From: Synchiropus splendidus
Taxonomy: Eukaryota; Chordata; Actinopteri; Syngnathiformes; Callionymidae
Direction: 5' to 3'
DNA length: 64,000 bases
Assembly: GCF_027744825.2 (NCBI RefSeq)
Contig: NW_026527078.1
Coordinates: 1-64,000 of the forward strand
Under the pieces are notes generated by a model that was not told the DNA's origin, ran no database searches, and saw nothing but the letters and a program-made list of their open reading frames with translations. The position numbers and the translations under genes were made by a program. Below are positions 40,651-52,849 of this stretch, in pieces (within the stretch, counting starts at the first letter, position 1; the number at the start of each line of letters is the position of its first letter).

Positions 40651-40982
40651 TTTTAACCTCCCACTATAGCAGAAAGGGTCTTTCTAGTAGTTGCACATCA
40701 AATCTAAACTGTCTGAAGTGTTTTTCCAAAGTTATTAACACTTTTATGTTTGGCGTTCCGAAACCCACCTTATCTCAGGCTGAAAAGCGTTTTTGTGCAT
40801 TGTGCCATAACTTTTCAGGGAAGCTTCAGAACATGAAATTTTAACCTCCCACTATAGCAGAAAGGGTCTTTCTAGTAGTTGCACATCAAATCTAAACTGT
40901 CTGAAGTGTTTTTCCAAAGTTATCAACACTTTTATGTTTGGCGTTCCGAAACCCACCTTATCTCAGGCTGAAAAGCGTTTTT

Positions 40983-43900
40983 ACGCATTGTGCCATAACT
41001 TTTCAGGGAAGCTTCAGAACATAAAATTTTAACCTCCCACTATAGCAGAAAGGGTCTTTCTAGTAGTTGCACATCAAATCTAAACTGTCTGAAGTGTTTT
41101 TCCAAAGTTATCAACACTTTTATGTTTGGCGTTCCGAAACCCACCTTATCTCAGGCTGAAAAGCGTTTTTACGCATTGTGCCATAACTTTTCAGGGAAGC
41201 TTCAGAACATGAAATTTTAACCTCCCACTATAGCAGAAAGGGTCTTTCTAGTAGGTGCACATCAAATCTAAGCTCTCTGAAGTGTTTTTCGAAAGTTATC
41301 AACACTTTTATGTTTGGCGTTCCGAAACCCACCTTATCTCAGGCTGAAAAGCGTTTTTGTGCATTGTGCCATAACTTTTCAGGGAAGCTTCAGAACATGA
41401 AATTTTAACCTCCCACTATAGCAGAAAGGGTCTTTCTAGTAGTTGCACATCAAATCTAAACTGTCTGAAGTGTTTTTCCAAAGTTATTAACACTTTTATG
41501 TTTGGCGTTCCGAAACCCACCTTATCTCAGGCTGAAAAGCGTTTTTGTGCATTGTGCCATAACTTTTCAGGGAAGCTTCAGAACATGAAATTTTAACCTC
41601 CCACTATAGCAGAAAGGGTCTTTCTAGTAGTTGCACATCAAATCTAAGCTGTCTGAAGTGTTTTTCAAAAGTTATCAACACTTTTATGTTTGGCGTTCCG
41701 AAACCCACCTTATCTCAGGCTGAAAAGCGTTTTTGTGCATTGTGCCATAACTTTTCAGGAAAGCTTCAGAACATGAAATTTTAACCTCCCACTATAGCAG
41801 AAAGGGTCTTTCTAGTAGGTGCACATCAAATCTAAACTGTCTGAAGTGTTTTTCCAAAGTTATCAACACTTTTATGTTTGGCGTTCCGAAACCCACCTTA
41901 TCTCAGGCTGAAAAGCGTTTTTGTGCATTGTGCCATAACTTTTCAGGGAAGCTTCAGAACATGAAATTTTAACCTCCCACTATAGCAGAAAGGGTCTTTC
42001 TAGTAGTTGCACATCAAATCTAAACTGTCTGAAGTGTTTTTCCAAAGTTATCAACACTTTTATGTTTGGCGTTCCGAAACCCACCTTATCTCAGGCTGAA
42101 AAGCGTTTTTACGCATTGTGCCATAACTTTTCAGGGAAGCTTCAGAACATAAAATTTTAACCTCCCACTATAGCAGAAAGGGTCTTTCTAGTAGTTGCAC
42201 ATCAAATCTAAACTGTCTGAAGTGTTTTTCCAAAGTTATCAACACTTTTATGTTTGGCGTTCCGAAACCCACCTTATCTCAGGCTGAAAAGCGTTTTTAC
42301 GCATTGTGCCATAACTTTTCAGGGAAGCTTCAGAACATGAAATTTTAACCTCCCACTATAGCAGAAAGGGTCTTTCTAGTAGGTGCACATCAAATCTAAG
42401 CTCTCTGAAGTGTTTTTCGAAAGTTATCAACACTTTTATGTTTGGCGTTCCGAAACCCACCTTATCTCAGGCTGAAAAGCGTTTTTGTGCATTGTGCCAT
42501 AACTTTTCAGGGAAGCTTCAGAACATGAAATTTTAACCTCCCACTATAGCAGAAAGGGTCTTTCTAGTAGTTGCACATCAAATCTAAACTGTCTGAAGTG
42601 TTTTTCCAAAGTTATTAACACTTTTATGTTTGGCGTTCCGAAACCCACCTTATCTCAGGCTGAAAAGCGTTTTTGTGCATTGTGCCATAACTTTTCAGGG
42701 AAGCTTCAGAACATGAAATTTTAACCTCCCACTATAGCAGAAAGGGTCTTTCTAGTAGTTGCACATCAAATCTAAGCTGTCTGAAGTGTTTTTCAAAAGT
42801 TATCAACACTTTTATGTTTGGCGTTCCGAAACCCACCTTATCTCAGGCTGAAAAGCGTTTTTGTGCATTGTGCCATAACTTTTCAGGAAAGCTTCAGAAC
42901 ATGAAATTTTAACCTCCCACTATAGCAGAAAGGGTCTTTCTAGTAGGTGCACATCAAATCTAAACTGTCTGAAGTGTTTTTCCAAAGTTATCAACACTTT
43001 TATGTTTGGCGTTCCGAAACCCACCTTATCTCAGGCTGAAAAGCGTTTTTGTGCATTGTGCCATAACTTTTCAGGGAAGCTTCAGAACATGAAATTTTAA
43101 CCTCCCACTATAGCAGAAAGGGTCTTTCTAGTAGTTGCACATCAAATCTAAACTGTCTGAAGTGTTTTTCCAAAGTTATCAACACTTTTATGTTTGGCGT
43201 TCCGAAACCCACCTTATCTCAGGCTGAAAAGCGTTTTTACGCATTGTGCCATAACTTTTCAGGGAAGCTTCAGAACATGAAATTTTAACCTCCCACTATC
43301 GCAGAAAGGGTCTTTCTAGTAGGTGCACATCAAATCTAAGCTCTCTGAAGTGTTTTTCGAAAGTTATCAACACTTTTATGTTTGGCGTTCCGAAACCCAC
43401 CTTATCTCAGGCTGAAAAGCGTTTTTGTGCATTGTGCCATAACTTTTCAGGGAAGCTTCAGAACATGAAATTTTAACCTCCCACTATAGCAGAAAGGGTC
43501 TTTCTAGTAGTTGCACATCAAATCTAAACTGTCTGAAGTGTTTTTCCAAAGTTATTAACACTTTTATGTTTGGCGTTCCGAAACCCACCTTATCTCAGGC
43601 TGAAAAGCGTTTTTGTGCATTGTGCCATAACTTTTCAGGAAAGCTTCAGAACATGAAATTTTAACCTCCCACTATAGCAGAAAGGGTCTTTCTAGTAGTT
43701 GCACATCAAATCTAAACTGTCTGAAGTGTTTTTCCAAAGTTATCAACACTTTTATGTTTGGCGTTCCGAAACCCACCTTATCTCAGGCTGAAAAGCGTTT
43801 TTGTGCATTGTGCCATAACTTTTCAGGGAAGCTTCAGAACATGAAATTTTAACCTCCCACTATAGCAGAAAGGGTCTTTCTAGTAGTTGCACATCAAATC

Positions 43901-46810
43901 TAAGCTGTCTGAAGTGTTTTTCAAAAGTTATCAACACTTTTATGTTTGGCGTTCCGAAACCCACCTTATCTCAGGCTGAAAAGCGTTTTTGTGCATTGTG
44001 CCATAACTTTTCAGGAAAGCTTCAGAACATGAAATTTTAACCTCCCACTATAGCAGAAAGGGTCTTTCTAGTAGGTGCACATCAAATCTAAACTGTCTGA
44101 AGTGTTTTTCCAAAGTTATCAACACTTTTATGTTTGGCGTTCCGAAACCCACCTTATCTCAGGCTGAAAAGCGTTTTTGTGCATTGTGCCATAACTTTTC
44201 AGGGAAGCTTCAGAACATGAAATTTTAACCTCCCACTATAGCAGAAAGGGTCTTTCTAGTAGTTGCACATCAAATCTAAACTGTCTGAAGTGTTTTTCCA
44301 AAGTTATCAACACTTTTATGTTTGGCGTTCCGAAACCCACCTTATCTCAGGCTGAAAAGCGTTTTTACGCATTGTGCCATAACTTTTCAGGGAAGCTTCA
44401 GAACATGAAATTTTAACCTCCCACTATCGCAGAAAGGGTCTTTCTAGTAGGTGCACATCAAATCTAAGCTCTCTGAAGTGTTTTTCGAAAGTTATCAACA
44501 CTTTTATGTTTGGCGTTCCGAAACCCACCTTATCTCAGGCTGAAAAGCGTTTTTGTGCATTGTGCCATAACTTTTCAGGGAAGCTTCAGAACATGAAATT
44601 TTAACCTCCCACTATAGCAGAAAGGGTCTTTCTAGTAGTTGCACATCAAATCTAAACTGTCTGAAGTGTTTTTCCAAAGTTATTAACACTTTTATGTTTG
44701 GCGTTCCGAAACCCACCTTATCTCAGGCTGAAAAGCGTTTTTGTGCATTGTGCCATAACTTTTCAGGAAAGCTTCAGAACATGAAATTTTAACCTCCCAC
44801 TATAGCAGAAAGGGTCTTTCTAGTAGTTGCACATCAAATCTAAACTGTCTGAAGTGTTTTTCCAAAGTTATCAACACTTTTATGTTTGGCGTTCCGAAAC
44901 CCACCTTATCTCAGGCTGAAAAGCGTTTTTGTGCATTGTGCCATAACTTTTCAGGGAAGCTTCAGAACATGAAATTTTAACCTCCCACTATAGCAGAAAG
45001 GGTCTTTCTAGTAGTTGCACATCAAATCTAAGCTGTCTGAAGTGTTTTTCAAAAGTTATCAACACTTTTATGTTTGGCGTTCCGAAACCCACCTTATCTC
45101 AGGCTGAAAAGCGTTTTTGTGCATTGTGCCATAACTTTTCAGGAAAGCTTCAGAACATGAAATTTTAACCTCCCACTATAGCAGAAAGGGTCTTTCTAGT
45201 AGTTGCACATCAAATCTAAACTGTCTGAAGTGTTTTTCCAAAGTTATCAACACTTTTATGTTTGGCGTTCCGAAACCCACCTTATCTCAGGCTGAAAAGC
45301 GTTTTTACGCATTGTGCCATAACTTTTCAGGGAAGCTTCAGAACATGAAATTTTAACCTCCCACTATAGCAGAAAGGGTCTTTCTAGTAGGTGCACATCA
45401 AATCTAAGCTCTCTGAAGTGTTTTTCGAAAGTTATCAACACTTTTATGTTTGGCGTTCCGAAACCCACCTTATCTCAGGCTGAAAAGCGTTTTTGTGCAT
45501 TGTGCCATAACTTTTCAGGAAAGCTTCAGAACATGAAATTTTAACCTCCCACTATAGCAGAAAGGGTATTTCTAGTAGTTGCACATCAAATCTAAGCTGT
45601 CTGAAGTGTTTTTCAAAAGTTATCAACACTTTTATGTTTGGCGTTCCGAAACCCACCTTATCTCAGGCTGAAAAGCGTTTTTGTGCATTGTGCCATAACT
45701 TTTCAGGAAAGCTTCAGAACATGAAATTTTAACCTCCCACTATAGCAGAAAGGGTCTTTCTAGTAGTTGCACATCAAATCTAAACTGTCTGAAGTGTTTT
45801 TCGAAAGTTATCAACACTTTTATGTTTGGCGTTCCGAAACCCACCTTATCTCAGGCTGAAAAGCGTTTTTGTGCATTGTGCCATAACTTTTCAGGGAAGC
45901 TTCAGAACATGAAATTTTAACCTCCCACTATAGCAGAAAGGGTCTTTCTAGTAGTTGCACATCAAATCTAAACTGTCTGAAGTGTTTTTCCAAAGTTATT
46001 AACACTTTTATGTTTGGCGTTCCGAAACCCACCTTATCTCAGGCTGAAAAGCGTTTTTGTGCATTGTGCCATAACTTTTCAGGAAAGCTTCAGAACATGA
46101 AATTTTAACCTCCCACTATAGCAGAAAGGGTCTTTCTAGTAGTTGCACATCAAATCTAAACTGTCTGAAGTGTTTTTCCAAAGTTATCAACACTTTTATG
46201 TTTGGCGTTCCGAAACCCACCTTATCTCAGGCTGAAAAGCGTTTTTGTGCATTGTGCCATAACTTTTCAGGGAAGCTTCAGAACATGAAATTTTAACCTC
46301 CCACTATAGCAGAAAGGGTCTTTCTAGTAGTTGCACATCAAATCTAAGCTGTCTGAAGTGTTTTTCAAAAGTTATCAACACTTTTATGTTTGGCGTTCCG
46401 AAACCCACCTTATCTCAGGCTGAAAAGCGTTTTTGTGCATTGTGCCATAACTTTTCAGGAAAGCTTCAGAACATGAAATTTTAACCTCCCACTATAGCAG
46501 AAAGGGTCTTTCTAGTAGGTGCACATCAAATCTAAACTGTCTGAAGTGTTTTTCCAAAGTTATCAACACTTTTATGTTTGGCGTTCCGAAACCCACCTTA
46601 TCTCAGGCTGAAAAGCGTTTTTGTGCATTGTGCCATAACTTTTCAGGGAAGCTTCAGAACATGAAATTTTAACCTCCCACTATAGCAGAAAGGGTCTTTC
46701 TAGTAGTTGCACATCAAATCTAAACTGTCTGAAGTGTTTTTCCAAAGTTATCAACACTTTTATGTTTGGCGTTCCGAAACCCACCTTATCTCAGGCTGAA
46801 AAGCGTTTTT
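40983..46810. repeat. Mixed five- and six-monomer modules
   Basis: Type D units start at 41171, 42299, 43239, 44367, 45307 and 46811, that is every 6, 5, 6, 5 and 8 monomers. Between them the order is similar: a t130 unit, optionally an a26 type A, a type C, an a26 unit with gtaggtgc plus aaactg, then plain A units. acataaaat (41021, 42149) and tatcgcag (43300, 44428) each recur at 1128 bp, and tatcgcag again at 46872. The alternation fits insertion or loss of single monomers within a common module. Confidence 0.8.
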
Positions 46811-47750
46811 ACGCATTGTGCCATAACTTTTCAGGGAAGCTTCAGAACATGAAATTTTAACCTCCCACTATCGCAGAAAGGGTCTTTCTAGTAGGTGCAC
46901 ATCAAATCTAAGCTCTCTGAAGTGTTTTTCGAAAGTTATCAACACTTTTATGTTTGGCGTTCCGAAACCCACCTTATCTCAGGCTGAAAAGCGTTTTTGT
47001 GCATTGTGCCATAACTTTTCAGGGAAGCTTCAGAACATGAAATTTTAACCTCCCACTATAGCAGAAAGGGTCTTTCTAGTAGTTGCACATCAAATCTAAA
47101 CTGTCTGAAGTGTTTTTCCAAAGTTATTAACACTTTTATGTTTGGCGTTCCGAAACCCACCTTATCTCAGGCTGAAAAGCGTTTTTGTGCATTGTGCCAT
47201 AACTTTTCAGGAAAGCTTCAGAACATGAAATTTTAACCTCCCACTATAGCAGAAAGGGTCTTTCTAGTAGTTGCACATCAAATCTAAACTGTCTGAAGTG
47301 TTTTTCCAAAGTTATCAACACTTTTATGTTTGGCGTTCCAAAACCCACCTTATCTCAGGCTGAAAAGCGTTTTTGTGCATTGTGCCATAACTTTTCAGGG
47401 AAGCTTCAGAACATGAAATTTTAACCTCCCACTATAGCAGAAAGGGTCTTTCTAGTAGTTGCACATCAAATCTAAGCTGTCTGAAGTGTTTTTCAAAAGT
47501 TATCAACACTTTTATGTTTGGCGTTCCGAAACCCACCTTATCTCAGGCTGAAAAGCGTTTTTGTGCATTGTGCCATAACTTTTCAGGAAAGCTTCAGAAC
47601 ATGAAATTTTAACCTCCCACTATAGCAGAAAGGGTCTTTCTAGTAGTTGCACATCAAATCTAAACTGTCTGAAGTGTTTTTCCAAAGTTATCAACACTTT
47701 TATGTTTGGCGTTCCGAAACCCACCTTATCTCAGGCTGAAAAGCGTTTTT

Positions 47751-48689
47751 ACGCATTGTGCCATAACTTTTCAGGGAAGCTTCAGAACATGAAATTTTAA
47801 CCTCCCACTATAGCAGAAAGGGTCTTTCTAGTAGGAGCACATCAAATCTAAGCTCTCTGAAGTGTTTTTCGAAAGTTATCAACACTTTTATGTTTGGCGT
47901 TCCGAAACCCACCTAATCTCAGGCTGAAAAGCGTTTTTGTGCATTGTGCCATAACTTTTCAGGAAAGCTTCAGACATTAAATTTTAACCTCCCACTATAG
48001 CAGAAAGGGTCTTTCTAGTAGTTGCACATCAAATCTAAGCTGTCTGAAGTGTTTTTCAAAAGTTATCAACACTTTTATGTTTGGCGTTCCGAAACCCACC
48101 TTATCTCAGGCTGAAAAGCGTTTTTGTGCATTGTGCCATAACTTTTCAGGAAAGCTTCAGAACATGAAATTTTAACCTCCCACTATAGCAGAAAGGGTCT
48201 TTCTAGTAGTTGCACATCAAATCTAAACTGTCTGAAGTGTTTTTCCAAAGTTATCAACACTTTTATGTTTGGCGTTCCGAAACCCACCTTATCTCAGGCT
48301 GAAAAGCGTTTTTGTGCATTGTGCCATAACTTTTCAGGGAAGCTTCAGAACATGAAATTTTAACCTCCCACTATAGCAGAAAGGGTCTTTCTAGTAGTTG
48401 CACATCAAATCTAAACTGTCTGAAGTGTTTTTCCAAAGTTATCAACACTTTTATGTTTGGCGTTCCGAAACCCACCTTATCTCAGGCTGAAAAGCGTTTT
48501 TGTGCATTGTGCCATAACTTTTCAGGGAAGCTTCAGAACATGAAATTTTAACCTCCCACTATAGCAGAAAGGGTCTTTCTAGTAGTTGCACATCAAATCT
48601 AAGCTGTCTGAAGTGTTTTTCAAAAGTTATCAACACTTTTATGTTTGGCGTTCCGAAACCCACCTTATCTCAGGCTGAAAAGCGTTTTT
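47751..48689. repeat. Five-monomer higher-order unit, copy 1
   Basis: This module is a D unit with gtaggagc (47834) and cctaatctc (about 47913), an a26/C unit, an a26/A unit, an A unit and a C unit. The second unit has a one-base loss and change in cagacatta (about 47971-47979), so the block is 939 bp. The gtaggagc and cctaatctc variants recur 939 bp downstream. Confidence 0.85.
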
Positions 48690-49629
48690 GTGCATTGTGC
48701 CATAACTTTTCAGGGAAGCTTCAGAACATGAAATTTTAACCTCCCACTATAGCAGAAAGGGTCTTTCTAGTAGGAGCACATCAAATCTAAGCTCTCTGAA
48801 GTGTTTTTCGAAAGTTATCAACACTTTTATGTTTGGCGTTCCGAAACCCACCTAATCTCAGGCTGAAAAGCGTTTTTGTGCATTGTGCCATAACTTTTCA
48901 GGAAAGCTTCAGAACATGAAATTTTAACCTCCCACTATAGCAGAAAGGGTCTTTCTAGTAGTTGCACATCAAATCTAAGCTGTCTGAAGTGTTTTTCAAA
49001 AGTTATCAACACTTTTATGTTTGGCGTTCCGAAACCCACCTTATCTCAGGCTGAAAAGCGTTTTTGTGCATTGTGCCATAACTTTTCAGGAAAGCTTCAG
49101 AACATGAAATTTTAACCTCCCACTATAGCAGAAAGGGTCTTTCTAGTAGTTGCACATCAAATCTAAACTGTCTGAAGTGTTTTTCCAAAGTTATCAACAC
49201 TTTTATGTTTGGCGTTCCGAAACCCACCTTATCTCAGGCTGAAAAGCGTTTTTGTGCATTGTGCCATAACTTTTCAGGGAAGCTTCAGAACATGAAATTT
49301 TAACCTCCCACTATAGCAGAAAGGGTCTTTCTAGTAGTTGCACATCAAATCTAAACTGTCTGAAGTGTTTTTCCAAAGTTATCAACACTTTTATGTTTGG
49401 CGTTCCGAAACCCACCTTATCTCAGGCTGAAAAGCGTTTTTGTGCATTGTGCCATAACTTTTCAGGGAAGCTTCAGAACATGAAATTTTAACCTCCCACT
49501 ATAGCAGAAAGGGTCTTTCTAGTAGTTGCACATCAAATCTAAGCTGTCTGAAGTGTTTTTCAAAAGTTATCAACACTTTTATGTTTGGCGTTCCGAAACC
49601 CACCTTATCTCAGGCTGAAAAGCGTTTTT
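48690..49629. repeat. Five-monomer higher-order unit, copy 2
   Basis: Tandem partner of 47751-48689 with gtaggagc (about 48773) and cctaatctc (about 48852). Its D unit begins with gt rather than ac, and it lacks the cagacatta deletion. The gt start is explained if the duplication breakpoint lies inside the D monomer, between its start and position 85. Confidence 0.82.
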
Positions 49630-50950
49630 GTGCATTGTGCCATAACTTTTCAGGGAAGCTTCAGAACATGAAATTTTAACCTCCCACTATAGCAGAAAGG
49701 GTGTTTCTAGTAGTTGCACATCAAATCTAAACTGTCTGAAGTGTTTTTCCAAAGTTATCAACACTTTTATGTTTGGCGTTCCGAAACCCACCTTATCTCA
49801 GGCTGAAAAGCGTTTTTACGCATTGTGCCATAACTTTTCAGGGAAGCTTCAGAACATGAAATTTTAACCTCCCACTATAGCAGAAAGGGTCTTTCTAGTA
49901 GGTGCACATCGAATCTAAGCTCTCTGAAGTGTTTTTTGAAAGTTATCAACACTTTTATGTTTGGCGTTCCGAAACCCACCTTATCTCAGGCTGAAAAGCG
50001 TTTTTGTGCATTGTGCCATAACTTTTCAGGAAAGCTTCAGAACATGAAATTTTAACCTCCCACTATAGCAGAAAGGGTCTTTCTAGTAGTTGCACATCAA
50101 ATCTAAACTGTCTGAAGTGTTTTTCCAAAGTTATTAACACTTTTATGTTTGGCGTTCCGAAACCCACCTTATCTCAGGCTGAAAAGCGTTTTTGTGCATT
50201 GTGCCATAACTTTTCAGGGAAGCTTCAGAACATGAAATTTTAACCTCCCACTATAGCAGAAAGGGTCTTTCTAGTAGTTGCACATCAAATCTAAACTGTC
50301 TGAAGTGTTTTTCCAAAGTTATTAACACTTTTATGTTTGGCGTTCCGAAACCCACCTTATCTCAGGCTGAAAAGCGTTTTTGTGCATTGTGCCATAACTT
50401 TTCAGGGAAGCTTCAGAACATGAAATTTTAACCTCCCACTATAGCAGAAAGGGTCTTTCGAGGAGTTGCACATCAAATCTAAACTGTCTGAAGTGTTTTT
50501 CCAAAGTAATCAACACTTTTATGTTTGGCGTTCCGAAACCCACCTTATCTCAGGCTGAAAAGCGTTTTTGTGCATTGTGCCATAACTTTTCAGGGAAGCT
50601 TCAGAACATGAAATTTTAACCTCCCACTATAGCAGAAAGGGTCTTTCTAGTAGTTGCACATCAAATCTAAACTGTCTGAAGTGTTTTTCCAAAGTTATCA
50701 ACACTTTTATGTTTGGCGTTCCGAAACCCACCTTATCTCCGGCTGAAAAGCGTTTTTGTGCATTGTGCCATAACTTTTCAGGGAAGCTTCAGAACATGAA
50801 ATTTTAACCTCCCACTATAGCAGAAAGGGTCTTTCTAGTAGTTGCACATCAAATCTAAACTGTCTGAAGTGTTTTTCCAAAGTTATCAACACTTTTATGT
50901 TTGGCGTTCCGAAACCCACCTTATCTCAGGCTGAAAAGCGTTTTTACGCA
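49450..50950. repeat. Eight-monomer higher-order unit, copy 1
   Basis: Markers are gggtgtttc (gtgttt at 49701), tttttgaaag, ttcgaggag (50457) with agtaatcaac, and tctccggctg (about 50738). All recur 1504 bp (8 x 188) downstream. Boundaries are accurate to about one unit. Confidence 0.85.
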
Positions 50951-52454
50951 TTGTGCCATAACTTTTCAGGGAAGCTTCAGAACATGAAATTTTAACCTCC
51001 CACTATAGCAGAAAGGGTCTTTCTAGTAGTTGCACATCAAATCTAAGCTGTCTGAAGTGTTTTTCAAAAGTTATCAACACTTTTATGTTTGGCGTTCCGA
51101 AACCCACCTTATCTCAGGCTGAAAAGCGTTTTTGTGCATTGTGCCATAACTTTTCAGGGAAGCTTCAGAACATGAAATTTTAACCTCCCACTATAGCAGA
51201 AAGGGTGTTTCTAGTAGTTGCACATCAAATCTAAACTGTCTGAAGTGTTTTTCCAAAGTTATCAACACTTTTATGTTTGGCGTTCCGAAACCCACCTTAT
51301 CTCAGGCTGAAAAGCGTTTTTACGCATTGTGCCATAACTTTTCAGGGAAGCTTCAGAACATGAAATTTTAACCTCCCACTATAGCAGAAAGGGTCTTTCT
51401 AGTAGGTGCACATCAAATCTAAGCTCTCTGAAGTGTTTTTTGAAAGTTATCAACACTTTTATGTTTGGCGTTCCGAAACCCACCTTATCTCAGGCTGAAA
51501 AGCGTTTTTGTGCATTGTGCCATAACTTTTCAGGAAAGCTTCAGAACATGAAATTTTAACCTCCCACTATAGCAGAAAGGGTCTTTCTAGTAGTTGCACA
51601 TCAAATCTAAACTGTCTGAAGTGTTTTTCCAAAGTTATTAACACTTTTATGTTTGGCGTTCCGAAACCCACCTTATCTCAGGCTGAAAACGCGTTTTACG
51701 CATTGTGCCATAACTTTTCAGGGAAGCTTCAGAACATGAAATTTTAACCTCCCACTATAGCAGAAAGGGTCTTTCTAGTAGTTGCACATCAAATCTAAAC
51801 TGTCTGAAGTGTTTTTCCAAAGTTATTAACACTTTTATGTTTGGCGTTCCGAAACCCACCTTATCTCAGGCTGAAAAGCGTTTTTGTGCATTGTGCCATA
51901 ACTTTTCAGGGAAGCTTCAGAACATGAAATTTTAACCTCCCACCATAGCAGAAAGGGTCTTTCGAGGAGTTGCACATCAAATCTAAACTGTCTGAAGTGT
52001 TTTTCCAAAGTAATCAACACTTTTATGTTTGGCGTTCCGAAACCCACCTTATCTCAGGCTGAAAAGCGTTTTTGTGCATTGTGCCATAACTTTTCAGGGA
52101 AGCTTCAGAACATGAAATTTTAACCTCCCACTATAGCAGAAAGGGTCTTTCTAGTAGTTGCACATCAAATCTAAACTGTCTGAAGTGTTTTTCCAAAGTT
52201 ATCAACACTTTTATGTTTGGCGTTCCGAAACCCACCTTATCTCCGGCTGAAAAGCGTTTTTGTGCATTGTGCCATAACTTTTCAGGGAAGCTTCAGAACA
52301 TGAAATTTTAACCTCCCACTATAGCAGAAAGGGTCTTTCTAGTAGTTGCACATCAAATCTAAACTGTCTGAAGTGTTTTTCCAAAGTTATCAACACTTTT
52401 ATGTTTGGCGTTCCGAAACCCACCTTATCTCAGGCTGAAAAGCGTTTTTACGCA
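50951..52454. repeat. Eight-monomer higher-order unit, copy 2
   Basis: Tandem partner of 49450-50950, with gtgttt at 51205, ttcgaggag at 51961 and tctccggctg near 52242. New changes here are aaaacgcgtttt (51686-51697) and caccatagc (about 51943). Both are inherited by the 31-monomer copy downstream, so they arose before that larger duplication. Confidence 0.85.
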
Positions 52455-52849
52455 TTGTGCCATAACTTTTCAGGGAAGCTTCAGAACATGAAATTTTAAC
52501 CTCCCACTATAGCAGAAAGGGTCTTTCGAGTAGTTGCACATCAAATCTAAACTGTCTGAAGTGTTTTTCCAAAGTTATTAACACTTTTATGTTTGGCGTT
52601 CCGAAACCCACCTTATCTCAGGCTGAAAAGCGTTTTTGTGCTTTGTGCCATAACTTTTCAGGGAAGCTTCAGAACATGAAATTTTAACCTCCCACTATAG
52701 CAGAAAGGGTCTTTCTAGTAGTTGCACATCAAATCTAAGCTGTCTGAAGTGTTTTTCAAAAGTTATCAACACTTTTATGTTTGGCGTTCCGAAACCCACC
52801 TTATCTCAGGCTGAAAAGCGTTTTTGTGCATTGTGCCATAACTTTTCAG

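Noticed and set aside
51835..52047. Minus-strand open frame of 70 codons, repeated at 57663-57875
   Set aside because: The caccatagc change removes the same minus-strand stop. Its recurrence 5828 bp later follows from the 31-monomer block duplication.
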